A stretch of DNA of 64,000 bases, from the NCBI GenBank assembly GCA_020205615.1, contig CM035162.1, positions 35,490,479 through 35,554,478 of the forward strand, given 5' to 3'. Under the pieces are notes generated by a model that saw only the letters and a list, made by a program, of their open reading frames with translations, was not told the origin of the DNA and searched no databases. Position numbers and translations under genes: made by a program. The first letter of the stretch is position 1; each line of letters starts with the position of its first letter. The DNA is from Panax quinquefolius. Taxonomy: Eukaryota > Streptophyta > Magnoliopsida > Apiales > Araliaceae. This document shows, piece after piece, positions 45,336 to 56,514 of this stretch.

Positions 45336-45679
45336 ACCATTTATATCATTAAAAATAAGAAAGAACAGTCAGAATTAAAAATTAAAAATCAATAATAGCG
45401 GACGGTATAAAAAACACATACCATTCATTATTATAGTAGCATACGCTAATCAGAATAAGAGTGTGACTTTACCAATAAATATTTAGAAAAACCATAAATA
45501 TTTATTGGTAAAGTAAACTCTTATTCTCATTCTGATTAACCCTAAATATTTATTAGTAAAGTCAAATTCTTATTCTGATTAGCGTCGGCTACTATTAGTA
45601 GTAGATGATATGTGTTTTTTTTTACCGTCCGTTACTAATCTTGACCGTTCTTTCTTATTTTCAATGGTATATAAATGGT
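45336..45679. mobile_element. Foldback MITE, about 344 bp
   Basis: The left arm from ACCATTTATATCATT-AAAAATAAGAAAG and the right arm ending CTTTCTTATTTTC...AATGGT are reverse complements. The arms continue inward through GGACGGTA/TACCGTCC and GCTAATCAGAATAAGA/CTTATTCTGATTAGC. The centre is made of repeated AAATATTTATTGGTAAAGT and its inverse. No coding frame. Confidence 0.82.
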
Positions 45680-46207
45680 GTGTGTCCTATAAAAATTCAT
45701 AACAAATACATGTTATGAATCATTCTCCGATTAAATAATACTACTATATATTATATATCTCCACCAGTAGAAATTTGGCACATCAAGACAAATGGAATAT
45801 CCATTTTTAAAGGGAGCTTACATTTCCATCACACAATTTAATTCTAGCACATAATTGTATTATGTGCATTAAAAATTATACACTGTTGAAAAGTGAAAAC
45901 GCTTATTTATACTTTATTCTATGTAACTGGCATATGCCCTTTTACGTTTCCCATTAATTAACAAAATCAATGGTAACTAAAAAGACATTAACCTCGTCCA
46001 ATACTACAAACCCCAATAAAAATACAACTTCAGTGAGAATGAGAAATTCTATATATATTTATATATATATATAAAACAAAATATATATATCTAACAAAAT
46101 ACAATTGATTTTAAATTTCTCGCTCACCCTAATAAATCATCTGAGCCGTCCAAAGTTTGGAATAAATCACACCGTCCATGTAGTGTCGGAGTCACAGGAC
46201 ATATCTA

Positions 46208-46211
<4 letters not shown>

Positions 46212-46279
<68 letters not shown>

Positions 46280-46288
46280 GTGTGTGTG
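46212..46288. repeat. Compound microsatellite (TA)n(AG)n(TG)n at BAG stop codon
   Basis: (TA) 46212-46250, (AG) 46251-46278 and (TG) 46279-46288. The BAG stop codon is at 46291-46293, so the repeat is at the very start of its 3' untranslated region. Open frames across it on both strands are repeat artefacts. Confidence 0.97.
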
Positions 46289-46290
46289 AT

Positions 46291-47697
46291 TTACACAAAA
46301 TACTCCCAACTTCGTTTATAACTTGCATTATTAGGACTATAATAGACTGGGGGTGCAGAGGTAGTAAATGGTAATTTTGACTCAAATGTTTCCCAGTTTG
46401 TTGTTACCACAACAGGGTGCAGCATTTTCCCTGTTGAATTCCTTTTATTTTTCTGCTGTTCCTGCTGATTTTGTACTGTATTTATTTGCATTTTCCCTGT
46501 TGAATTCCTTTTCTTTTTCTGCTGCTCCTGCTGATTCTGTACGGTATTTATTTGCATTTTCCCATTTGTAACCTTTTGATGGTGATGCTGCAGTGGGACA
46601 ATTTTGGCACCGTTGCCAATCATAGAATTTCCAATCTTGAGCATGTCAAGAGTTTCTATGTGTTTTTGCACTCTCTTCACCTTCAAAAATAAACATTTAA
46701 AATAATCTTTTCAGTTTTGTAAATTACTGATATCATATGCAGCACAAAAATCTAAAAACATTTACCACATGGTGTATGACTCGCCTCCTCATGATAAGCA
46801 ACAAGGAGGGTAGAAAAAAAAATCTAAAAACATTTGGATATGAAAATTGAAATACCTGCAATCTCCTTCTTTGTTTTACATCTCCATCAGCAACAATTCC
46901 ATCCAGTTTAATCAATTGAGTCATCAGTTGTTCAATCAAATTCAGCATCACTTTCTCCACAACTCTCTTGCCACCACAAATTTTTGTTTCCAAATTTGCA
47001 ACCTACCCAATTCATTACATTCAAAATTTTGATCAAAAATCATTAAAATGAAAATATTTAAGTAAAAAGAAATAAAACCTTTTTTTGATGGATGAAAATC
47101 TTACCTGTTTAGCAAATTTGTCCACTTCCAAACTAATTTCTGCAATCTCCATTGATGCCTTGTCCATTGTTGCATTTCTGCGCATTTCGAGATGCCGTCT
47201 TTCTTTGTGAATTACATCCTCAATTAACACAATTTTTGATCCATCTTTTACACCAACAACATCAAGAAATGTTCTTGAATCTCTGATCTCCTTATCTTTA
47301 AATATCATTTTCTGGTCTTCATGGTGCACACCAGTTGGCCCTGCCACCATTTTCTTCAATTCCCCTGCATACCCACAAAACAAAACAAATAAAAATAAAA
47401 ATACATGTACAAATTTCACACATTTTAACATAATTGATGAGAACAATTAAAAGGATATTAAAACATACCGAAACTTGCTTGGGAACTAATACTGAATTCA
47501 AGATATGATGACGACCCATAATTCACTTTGACTTTAATACTTGAAATTGGAACTGATCTTTGTTCTGAATCAGAATTCCTCTTCTGTACCAGCATTACCC
47601 CTGGCCTCATTTTCCAAGCTGCAGCCCCCTCCGGCTCGCCGCCTCCTGCCGCCGTTCTCCGCTTTGCCGAAGAAAAAATTCCAGTCATTTTCATCAT
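46291..47697 (-). CDS. BAG1-like: BAG-family co-chaperone with ubiquitin-like domain
   Basis: Four exons, 341 residues: 47697-47469, 47364-47105, 47002-46856 and 46680-46291, with GT-AG introns (donors GTATGT, GTAAGA, GTATTT). The start MMKMTG is an in-context ATG and matches plant BAG proteins. Residues about 51-127 form the ubiquitin-like domain (SIKVKVNYGSSSYLEFSISS, FGELKKMVAGPTGVHHEDQK, GSKIVLIED). Residues about 128-232 form the BAG domain (RRNATMDKASMEIAEISLEV, LIKLDGIVADGDVKQRRRLQ, VKRVQKHIETLDMLKI). BAG domains bind the Hsp70 ATPase domain and promote nucleotide exchange; plant members of this group act in stress and cell-death control. The C-terminal tail has a duplicated 22-residue Q/N/K-rich unit (252-295) and ends WEYFV. 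No internal stop is seen. The BAG1-4 subgroup is clear, the exact orthologue is not. Confidence 0.94.
46432..46563 (-). repeat. Two 66-bp tandem copies within BAG exon 4
   Basis: Copies at 46498-46563 and 46432-46497, followed by the first nine bases of a third. They encode MQINTVQNQQEQQ-rich units of 22 residues each beginning LeuThr-free GKM in register (residues 252-273 and 274-295). They differ at four bases, one of which changes a Lys to Asn. In-frame and therefore tolerated. Confidence 0.95.
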
Positions 47698-47840
47698 CTC
47701 TTTTGTATATACTTGTTAATAAATTTTCTGTCCAGAACAGGTGAAAATGTAGAGTGTTGGAAATGTATGGTTTCAAGTACTTGAGTTTTAAGCTATGAGG
47801 AAACTGATGAATGAAGAAAGAACCAAACTTTTCTGACCCA

Positions 47841-47850
47841 TTTATAAGTC
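47841..47850 (-). promoter_or_regulatory. Candidate TATA box of the BAG gene
   Basis: GACTTATAAA on the minus strand, about 145 bp upstream of the start codon. The only nearby TATA-like element with a plausible spacing to a 5' untranslated leader. The predicted start near 47815 is inferred. Confidence 0.5.
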
Positions 47851-48016
47851 ACAGAAAAAAGAACAACAACCAATACATACAAATCTATTGGAGTTGATAA
47901 ACACCAAATAAGCTACTTCTCTATTGTAAAAATCTAAGCTACTTTGCCCATATATATAATTTAGTCAAGATAAGAGAATTCCTAACTATGGTTTGATGAC
48001 AATGATGATATTCATA

Positions 48017-48017
48017 C

Positions 48018-48053
<36 letters not shown>

Positions 48054-48080
48054 AGAGAGAGGGAGAGAGGGAGAGAGAGG
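48017..48080. repeat. Compound microsatellite upstream of BAG gene
   Basis: (TA)n, (TG)n, then (AG)n-rich tract, about 320 bp upstream of the BAG start. It has the same three repeat types as the microsatellite at the gene's 3' end but in another order. Confidence 0.97.
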
Positions 48081-49165
48081 AAAATGAATGGCCAGGGAAG
48101 GGGAGGATGGATAGAGGAGAATATGCTTGTGTTGTGTACTTAAATAAAATGAGAAAGATGTTTTTTATATGTTTAATAAAATAGTGCATTGTGATATATC
48201 AATAAAATTATAATAAAAATTTAAGGATATTGTACTCTTTTATATTGTTATTTATAAAAATAAAAATAAATAAACAAATTTTGTAGAAACGGATGGAATA
48301 TTTTATTTTTTTTTACCATAATGTCTATAATTAATGGAATTGTGTAACAAAGTAAATAAGTAATCAATGCTTAATTTAAGCTTAGCGTTTAATGACTAAC
48401 ATCAGGAAATAAAAAAATTTAAACACAAAATTATGATTCTTAACACTTGTCTACCGTATTTTACTGTAGATTCATGTGTTACTCAAATGTAATGTGCATG
48501 TATATTTATTTGGTCAATTAAGTTCACCCATGCAGAGTCCTTTGACTTATCATGTAATTATAGACAATTTTAAAATATTATTAAAATATTCACTAATATC
48601 TTAATAAATCAGGTTAGGTGGGATATGAAGGCTTGTGATATTATCCCACTATAAGAGATAAAGATACGAAGTTAAATTGATATTATTTCACAATTCGCTT
48701 AAAGAGAAAGATATATATATAGGTGTGTGTGTGATCAATTACGATTTTAACGTCGTAAATTTAATTGGAAAAATTTATAACACCCGTCTCACATCAAAAA
48801 ATATAAATAAAAATAAATTTTGTCTGTGTATAAAAAATTAAGTTATTAATAATAATTTATTCAGTCATAACATGTTGGGTATGTCTGTATAAACTAAAAT
48901 GACTTAAAAATATATTATTGGGCAAATGTATTTGATAACAATTGATCTTTTTAAGAATACTCTATTCGGCCTAGAGTTGGAAATATAATTTAACCTTTTA
49001 AGCCAACTAATTTTTCAACTCAACGAGTTTGTCTTAATATAATTAATATTTACGATTATTCGACGTGCCAATTAAATTTTTGAGAAAAATTATTAAAAAC
49101 ATGACCTTATATGTCTTCAGACTCATTCAGTATGATAATAAATATTATTCTAATTAAAAATGACA
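48081..49165. other. AT-rich intergenic DNA upstream of BAG gene
   Basis: No supported gene. A few short TA and TG tracts (about 48710-48732). Confidence 0.5.
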
Positions 49166-49170
49166 TTTAT

Positions 49171-49417
49171 GTTATAAAAGATTAATAATATGAAGAACAA
49201 AGATGATGATCGAGGAGGAAGATTCTCATAATTCATATCTTGTAATTGTATATGTCCATATCTCCTTCACTTTACAAATGTTATTATATATAGATATAAT
49301 AACATCAATACTAACATAACTACTTGGGATGTTACAAAACTCAAGAAATATACATTTTAATACTCAAATGGGAGTTACATGTATCTGACATCCATATGAA
49401 TCTGACATTTTATAACA
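49171..49417 (-). repeat. 3' LTR of element H
   Basis: 247 bp, aligning with the 5' LTR at about ten differences or small indels. Preceded on the minus strand by a purine-rich tract (CCAAGGGGAG), the polypurine tract. Confidence 0.95.
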
Positions 49418-49439
49418 CTCCCCTTGGATGTTTATCATA

Positions 49440-49890
49440 TAAAGAATACGCATTGAAAGTTGCGCCATTAAAAACCTTACCAAGAAAAAAACCCAATGGA
49501 AAAAACCTTGGTTAAGGAAAAAGAGTGCGAGCATTATTACCCCTCATGAATGTATACTTAAGTTCTTCAGCTGTCGCATTTCAATATTGCGACGCAATCC
49601 TTCAAACGTTGCAGTTGGTCTGCTAGATTATCTTTGATGTATCCTCCCTTTAATTGAGCTATACATGCAGCATTGTCTTCATACAGAATGGATGGAGTTC
49701 TTTTGTAGCAATTTTCTAAGAATATGCCTCGTTAAAAACCTTACCAAATAAAAACCCAGTGGGAAAAAAATTGGTGAAGGAAAAGAGTACAATATTCTTG
49801 TATAACTTCTAGTGCCTTGGGATTGCCTCGTTAAAACCTTGCAAAGGAAAATTCAGTAGGAAAAAATCTTAGCGAAGGAAAAAGAGTACA
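49440..49890 (-). repeat. Three imperfect repeats in 3' non-coding end of H
   Basis: A motif AAAACCTTACCAA...AAACCCAATGG...GGAAAAAGAGT occurs near 49468-49527, 49734-49787 and 49829-49889. Read on the minus strand it is ACTCTTTTTCC...TGGGTTTTT...AAGGTTTT, a module seen in the 3' ends of some plant copia elements. Its role is unknown to me. Confidence 0.8.
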
Positions 49891-50003
49891 ATCAGCACAT
49901 ATCATTTTTACTCCCCTTCATAAGAACATAGAATTTTCATTGTTCATGGTAAAAATATCATTAAGTCGAAGTATGCCAATATTGTGCACCATCTTCTTCA
50001 AAA

Positions 50004-50438
50004 TCATAGTTGGTAATGACTTAATGAATATATCAACCAAATTATCACATGATCAATATTGCCATTCTTCTGGGGCTCATGTGTATAAAATAATTTTGGT
50101 TCAATATGCTTGGTTCTATCACCATTTGGATTAAATAATCTCAAATCAATAGTCTCACGAAGATAACGTAAAATATGTTTAATTTTATTACAATATCTTC
50201 GAATTGGTGCATAACTATATATTGCTAGTATGTTAACTGCAAATGCTATATCAAGTCTTGTGAAATTTGCAAGATACATCAAAATATCAATTGCACTAAG
50301 ATATGGTACTTCAGGACCTAATATATGGTACTTCAGGACCAAGAGTTTCTTCATTATTTTCTTGTGGCAAAACGGATATTTCTTGATATCAAGTGACCAA
50401 CCCATCATTGGAGTACTCAAATGATTAACATTATCCAT
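50004..50438 (-). pseudogene. RNase H region of element H
   Basis: The minus-strand frame shows GPEVPYLSAIDILMYLANFT, RLDIAFAVNILAIYSYAPIR and IKHILRYLRETIDLRLF, the copia stretch between RT and RNase H. A short direct repeat (ATATGGTACTTCAGGACC twice, near 50300-50341) inserts extra codons in the GPEVPYLS motif. Confidence 0.93.
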
Positions 50439-50599
50439 GTAAAGTTACTTCAGGACTTTTTCTGTGTATGTTGATTGATGAGCAAGAATTTCATAGTTCA
50501 ATTTGTAGGCCAAGACAAAAATTTGGCTTACCAATATCTTTCATCTTAAATTAGTTGTTGTTGTCGACTCTTCTGGAGCAAGATCTTTCATCAATAAAT

Positions 50600-51100
50600 A
50601 CAATAATAATAGCAAATCCAGATTATGATCTTTTGATAAAAATGCATGCATAAATTGGATTATTCTCAAATCCTTCTTTCAAAAGATATCAATTAGGCGA
50701 TTATACAACAATATGCATCTGAATTGCTTTAACCCATATAAAGATCTTTGTAGCTTAATATAATATATATTTCGAGATGTAGAATTATATGCTTCAGGCA
50801 TTTTATATCCTTCAGGGATTTTCATGTATATATAATTATATAATGATCCATACAGATATGATGTGACAACATCCATTAATTTCTCTTTCTACCAACCTAA
50901 TTAAAAATCTAAATGTAATTGTGTCCATTACAGGAGTATATATTTCTTCATAATTAATATAATGTCTCTGCGAAGAAACCTTGTTTTACAAGTTGCGTTT
51001 TGTACCATATAATATCATTTTTCTTATTTCGTACAAATACCCATTTGTATTCAACAGGCATTACACCTTTAGGTGTTCGGACTATAGGTCCAAAAACTTC
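50600..51100 (-). pseudogene. Reverse transcriptase of element H
   Basis: The start is readable near 51090 (RTPKGVMPVEYKWVFVR, YKTQLVKQG). Further on 50679-50876 gives MDVVTSYLYGSLYNYIYMKI, PEGYKMPEA and IKLQRSLYGLKQ. Frameshifts separate these blocks. The YVDD region is degraded and I could not place it with confidence. Confidence 0.9.
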
Positions 51101-52052
51101 ATATTTACTTAGTGAATTTAATTCTGCTTGAATCGCCTCTTTCTACATTGGCCAAATATTTCTACATTCATCAACGATTTGTGGTTCATATATATGATCA
51201 TTACTTACGGTAATATTCATAACAAATTTATATGAAAATATGTTGTGATATAACGATTTTATTTCTATCCAATATATACGTCTCTCAGATATACATAATG
51301 TATCGAGATCTCGTTATTTTCGTGTACCGATCCTCTTGTGGATAACTCATCCTCTTCGTGGGAATAACTCTTCAAGAGTTTTATTTACAGGAGATTTTTA
51401 TTCATAAGTTTTGGATAGGTTGATAAATTTTGTAGCCTGTCTCATGGGTATAGCCTCTTTATAGGCTGCAACTTATTTTCTTGTACTTTCTTCTTCTGGA
51501 AAATTTTATTTTATTTTTAATACCGATAGATTTTCCACGCTTCAGGTGTGGTTTTAATTCAAATTTCTGCTGTATTAACTGATTGTCCTACAGGGACTTC
51601 AATCTCCGCTAGAGTATTAGCAGCTAGAATGTGAGATATCAATATTTTCTTATTATCGGTGAATAATTCTTGTAATTGATTTGCAATTCATTACAAATGA
51701 ATTATCCTTTGAACTTCTAGTTCATATTGATTTGTATAATGATCAAGATTAAATAACATTGAAACATTCCAATTAATCTCTCATCGTGCTTCGGGCAATG
51801 ATCTCACGTCGTGCTTCAGGCAACAACTTTTCTCCCCCTAATGGTGGGAAGACTATTAAAATAATAATTCTCAAAATATACCTTAAAAAAATATCACTTA
51901 TTGAGGTTATGAATATCATGACCCCAAGCATATATTGGTAATTACTTTACTTTGATATAATCAACAGGTAAAAGAATCTTCTGGTTCTTTAAGGGATGTT
52001 CATGGGAGTTTTCAATAATTCAATGCATCATTATTGATCCTAGATGATCATG
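51101..52052 (-). pseudogene. Integrase region of element H, decayed
   Basis: This position in copia elements is integrase. I see only scattered fragments and many stops. Confidence 0.5.
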
Positions 52053-52463
52053 CTAAGGCATAAAAATATTTGGATCCGAACACTTCTGGTGTATTGCACA
52101 CTTCTGGTGTATTACAACATTTGTTTCAACTATTCTCATTTTAGTATAATATATCCCAGAAGAGAAAATATACAGTTTTTCTAATATGAGCTTCTGACCC
52201 GATACTATTGAAGTAATATAAAGAAATTCTTCACTGCCTTCAATATTGGTTTCAATATGATAACTATTATAACGTATATCCTTAAAGCTGAGCAAATTTC
52301 TGCTTGTCTCAGAAGAATATAAAGAATCATCAATACAAAGTTTTGTACCATTTGACAACATTATAATCGCTCTTCGAGAGCCTTTAATTAAGTTTGATGA
52401 GCTTCTGGTCCATACATCTTTATATATGCAAAAACATATATTTAACTTTATTACTTGAAACAT
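52053..52463 (-). pseudogene. Protease to integrase-start region of element H
   Basis: The minus-strand frame shows RRAIIMLSNGTKLCIDDSLY, SSETSRNLLSFKDIRYNSYH, IETNIEGSEEFLYIT and KLILEKLYIFSSGIYYT. This is typical of copia Pol after the protease active site. Confidence 0.9.
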
Positions 52464-54310
52464 AAATAAAACATATAATAAAAATACTTATTATAATGTC
52501 ATAATATAATGAAATAAAAATAATTAATTGGTATGAACATTTCTATCAACATATCATCAAGGAAATCATAGATATCAAAATTAGTTATATCCACTCCATT
52601 TGAAAAGTCAAAATAATTCATGGGATCTTCGAGGATCATTCCATTTTTTTTTTTATGGAGTCTTGGTACAAATCTACCAAATGTTTAGAAGTATGACGAC
52701 GGGTATATTCCTTTTTATGTATTAATTGTTCTTTTCAAGTCCACTACCACAACTACAACCATAATTTCCTCTATGATTATCAAATGAGGTTCCATTCACT
52801 TCGAGGAATGTAATAGAATCGGTCGAAGCGAGATTGTTGGTTTTTCAAAGAAAAACTCATTATTTTGTACAACAACTAGAAGAAATGATATCACTTCTAG
52901 GAATATAATTTCCTTTATCGCTTGTGGAATATATTATGAACTTACAATCACAATATTACTACTACTTTGGAGCATATTCGAGGCATGAAATATAGTAAAT
53001 ATTTTATTTTTTTTCTAACATGTCTTTATCAATATTTTTTTCATGGAGATGGTAGCGAATAAAAATAATTAATTTTACATGATCCTACAGTGATGCATGA
53101 TTGCCAACTTTAATTGTATCTCCAAGGTTCTTTGCCTTTATATGAATCTCAGCATCAAGATTCCATTACAAATAATCAAATCTTGACTAAATATACATTG
53201 GATCAATTTTAAAAATCCTTACAAGTGTTTTTTTTTTTTTATATATATAAAGAAACTCTAAAATGCATAAAAACAATTCCAATTTTTTTTTTCTTTTATG
53301 TTTGCTTAAGGCTGGTGAGGCACGCAAGTAGATGAAGGCATGCCAGATCAATAACAAAACAAGACTGCCACACTTTCATCGCAACCTCAGACTGAAAATA
53401 TTTACCATCGCCTGATCTTATTCCATTTGATCCAGAAAATAATTCCGCTTAGAATAAGGAAAGAGAAGAAATAAGAAGTTTCACATCTCTTTTTCCTCTT
53501 AGTAAGTGTACAAGAAGGAACCTACTCTTGCCAATAGAGCAAGTAGATGTGTGAAGATATAAGAAAAGCAGCTTAGGTGTTTATACGAAAAGAGAAAAGA
53601 GAGCATTCTTTTTTTCTTTTCTTTCTTTTTTCTTTTTTACTTTCATATCTCCATTTACATACATACCATGCATGCATACAAAAATTGTGGAAAACTAAGA
53701 AGGAGCAATAATAGCTACAGAAAGAGAGAGGATGCTGAAAGAATAAGAAAATTAAAAGAATACTAATTACTTACACTCTCTTTCTCTCTCTTTCTCTCTC
53801 TATATATATATATATGGTCAATTCCGATAGTTGTCAAATGACCTATTATATTTCGGATGCATCATTTACATATATTGGTAAATCATTTATATATATTTGT
53901 CTCCCATATTGCTTCATCACTTATGCAATATATTATGCAGTATATATATATATCACTAATATATATACATTTCAACATGTATACTTCAAGAAAATGAGCA
54001 TATGAAATTAACCAAACAAACAACTCCGTGTAAGTTGGAAAAATATATAATATTGGAAAAGTGCAATAAAAACAAACAACTGCATATGAAATTAACCATG
54101 TTTGTTTGCATGTTTCTTAATTTTTTCAGAATAATTGAATTATATGTGATCACATGCATAAAATAATTATCGGAAAAAAAGAAAAAAATAATACATACGT
54201 AATGCATGATGACCATGCAATACTCAAACACACATATATAGAGAAAGAGTTATACCTTCTTCTACTTCAAACCAAAAAAAAAAAAATTATCTTCAAGATG
54301 AAGGTGAGGA
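52464..54310 (-). pseudogene. gag region and leader of element H, decayed
   Basis: Between protease and primer site, so gag and leader by position. I recognise no intact gag motif. CT-rich and TA tracts (about 53773-53815) lie in the leader. Confidence 0.55.
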
Positions 54311-54329
54311 GCAACTCGTGCTGATAACG
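54311..54329 (-). promoter_or_regulatory. Primer-binding site of element H
   Basis: On the minus strand CGTTATCAGCACGAGTTGC follows the LTR end directly. This site type occurs in a group of plant copia elements and differs from the Met-tRNA sites of A, B, C, D and F. Confidence 0.8.
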
Positions 54330-54579
54330 TGTTATAAAAGATTAATAATATGAAGAACAAAGATGATGATCAAGGGAGGAGCATTCTCATAATTCATATC
54401 TTGTAATTGTATATGTCCATATCTCCTTCACTTTACAAATGTTATTATATATAGATATAATAACATCAATACTAACATAACTACTAGGATGTTACAAAAC
54501 TCAAGAGTCATACATTTTAATACTCAAATGGGAGTTACATGTATCTAGACATCCATATGAATCTAGACATTTTATAACA
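54330..54579 (-). repeat. 5' LTR of element H
   Basis: 250 bp, TGTTATAAAAGATT ... CATTTTATAACA, with the duplicated ATTTA following. Confidence 0.95.
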
Positions 54580-54878
54580 ATTTAAGCTTTTATAAAATAG
54601 TGTGAGATTTTCTTATAAAATATTTTAACATAAGGAGCTAAATTAATAGCGTCGGAGGTTACAATTAAAATAAATATATAGTGAAAATTGCGTAAATTAT
54701 TATGTTTTCACAAAATTACGGTAAGAGTAAGTACTTTAAAAAATTACAATTATGCACACACGCAACAAAAACTCTATGTGGATAGAGGTATAAAAATACA
54801 AATATGTGAAATTTAAATACATTCGAATTCAATTTTTATGTCTGTATAGAAAAATTCCACACACACACACATATATAT

Positions 54879-55280
54879 AGGGGTGTGCAACCTAGTAAAT
54901 CATTGAGAGCCCAACTGCAGGTGTCGAGATTTAATCGAATCCAGAAAATTAGTCAATTTCGATATCTAATTACAGAATTGACCGATTATACCGAATCTTA
55001 ACCAGATTATTAGGTTAATTTTTACCGAAAATTAATATAATTATTATTATTATTATTTTATTATTAATAATAATTAATTAATAATAAATAAAATTAGAAA
55101 ACCGATATACACCGGTCCGGTTCGATAAAATCGAACCATTAATACGCCATACCGAAATCGGTACTAAAAAACCGGTATACACCGGGTTTTTTGTATCAAA
55201 ACCGGACCGATTCTTTTTGTACCGAACCGGCCAATTCGATCTGATCCGAAAAACTAAAAAAATCAAAAATAGTGCACAGT
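54879..55280. mobile_element. Possible hAT-like MITE
   Basis: The left end AGGGGTGTGCAA and the right end read inward (TGACTGTGCACT) are weak inverted repeats, and both sides have TA tracts. The interior has repeated ACCGGT/CCGGTT motifs. Ends of this type are common in plant hAT MITEs. The TA context hides any target duplication. Confidence 0.45.
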
Positions 55281-55453
55281 CATATATATATATATATATA
55301 TTAAAGTGGAGAGAAACCACCAAACTCTTCCAACTTTCTCTGGGTCATAACTCATAAAACATTAATTAGTACTAAAATAAATGTTAAATTAAAATAATTT
55401 AATAACATTAAATGATGAATTGGGATACTTGATAAATTAGAATAATAGCTTAA

Positions 55454-55904
55454 GAGCATTTATATTTACGTTCTGTTTCTGAGTTTTAAAATGGACAAAA
55501 AAGAAAAGAAATGGACGGAAAATTTTAGTTTTCTTTTCAATTCTTATGTTTCTGAGTTTTTTAATAAACGGAAAAGAAAAAAAAATGGATAGAAAACTTG
55601 GCCACTTTTCTCTCGCTAAAGTTTTCCTCATCCAAAATTGGCATGATTTGAACGGAAAAGAAATTAGAATAAGTAATATTTTTATAATTCCCATACTATC
55701 CTCAATTTTTAATATAATAAATTTTAAATTACAATTCATATCCTCAATTTTAAATTTTCTATCCTTTTCCATTAAAAACTCGAAAGCAACACAAAAAGGA
55801 AAAAAACTTTAAGTTTTCTATTCTTTTCTTTTCGTGCTTACAATTTATGTTTTCTATTCTTTTCTTTTCTGTTAAAAACTCAGAAACAGAGTGTAAATGT
55901 TGAT
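55454..55904. mobile_element. MITE-like element with inverted ends, about 450 bp
   Basis: The left end GAGCATTTATATTTACG plus TTCTGTTTCTGAGTTTT is mirrored at the right (AAAACTCAGAAACAGA, GTGTAAATGTTGAT). The interior is rich in inverted CTTTTCTTTTC/GAAAAGAAAAG blocks. Open frames of 67-111 codons on both strands here come from this composition. Confidence 0.7.
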
Positions 55905-56514
55905 GAAAATGGTACCAAAATAATAATACCAAAACACGCATGTACCAAGATATAGTGAGCATTTATATTCTTTAGTAAATTTGTGAATAGTTATAGTTTA
56001 TTTGTACTAAAATTGAATAAAAAAATCAATTTTAAATTTGAGAATTTTACAAATTTATTTTATAAAATTAATATATATCGCTATTTTAAAAATTGAAGTA
56101 ATATTGATTATTTTATTTCTACAACTTACACACATTTTCCTGAAATAGATAGGGTCCATATTCTTTTCACATGTTTAAATATGTCCTAGTATTAAATAAG
56201 CCAACTTGAATAGGATGTTACATGTTTAGTGAATTTATATCAGAGATTAAAAACAAATTAATTAGTTACTCGTCAGTTGCTCTTATAATCTTATTACTTT
56301 ACAAAGAGTAACCACTCATAATCATTTAATATTCAAACATTAAATTAACTTTTCCTTTAAAAATATTAGAATTTCAATTATGCCGATAAAAGAAGTTAAA
56401 TTGAAGTAGTAAAAAATGATAAAGTGCATAAACAATGTAGACAAAGATATGGAAAGGAAAGAGAAAAAGGAGAACCGGAGGGGGTGGGATTGCATATTTT
56501 TCTACTCATTCCGT
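55905..56514. other. AT-rich intergenic DNA
   Basis: No gene or repeat recognised. Confidence 0.5.

Larger units (their letters stand above)
49171..54579 (-). mobile_element. Element H: Ty1/copia retrotransposon
   Basis: LTRs at 49171-49417 and 54330-54579 (TGTTATAAAA ... TTTATAACA) are flanked by ATTTA (49166-49170 and 54580-54584). The minus-strand primer site and polypurine tract show it reads leftward. Protease, RT and RNase H motifs are copia-type, closest in my judgement to the Ale/Retrofit group. Frames are broken throughout. Confidence 0.95.

Noticed and set aside
46105..46385. Open frames across the TA/AG/TG microsatellite
   Set aside because: Translations are IYIYIY and RERERE or SLSLSL runs; repeat artefacts.
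47570..47776. Possible upstream open frame overlapping the BAG start
   Set aside because: The first codon is TTG (minus strand, 47776), not ATG. I see no upstream ATG that would force this frame.
55437..55812. Two overlapping open frames of 111 and 88 codons on opposite strands
   Set aside because: Both lie in the inverted-repeat MITE at 55454-55904 and consist of low-complexity Phe, Lys and Ile runs.
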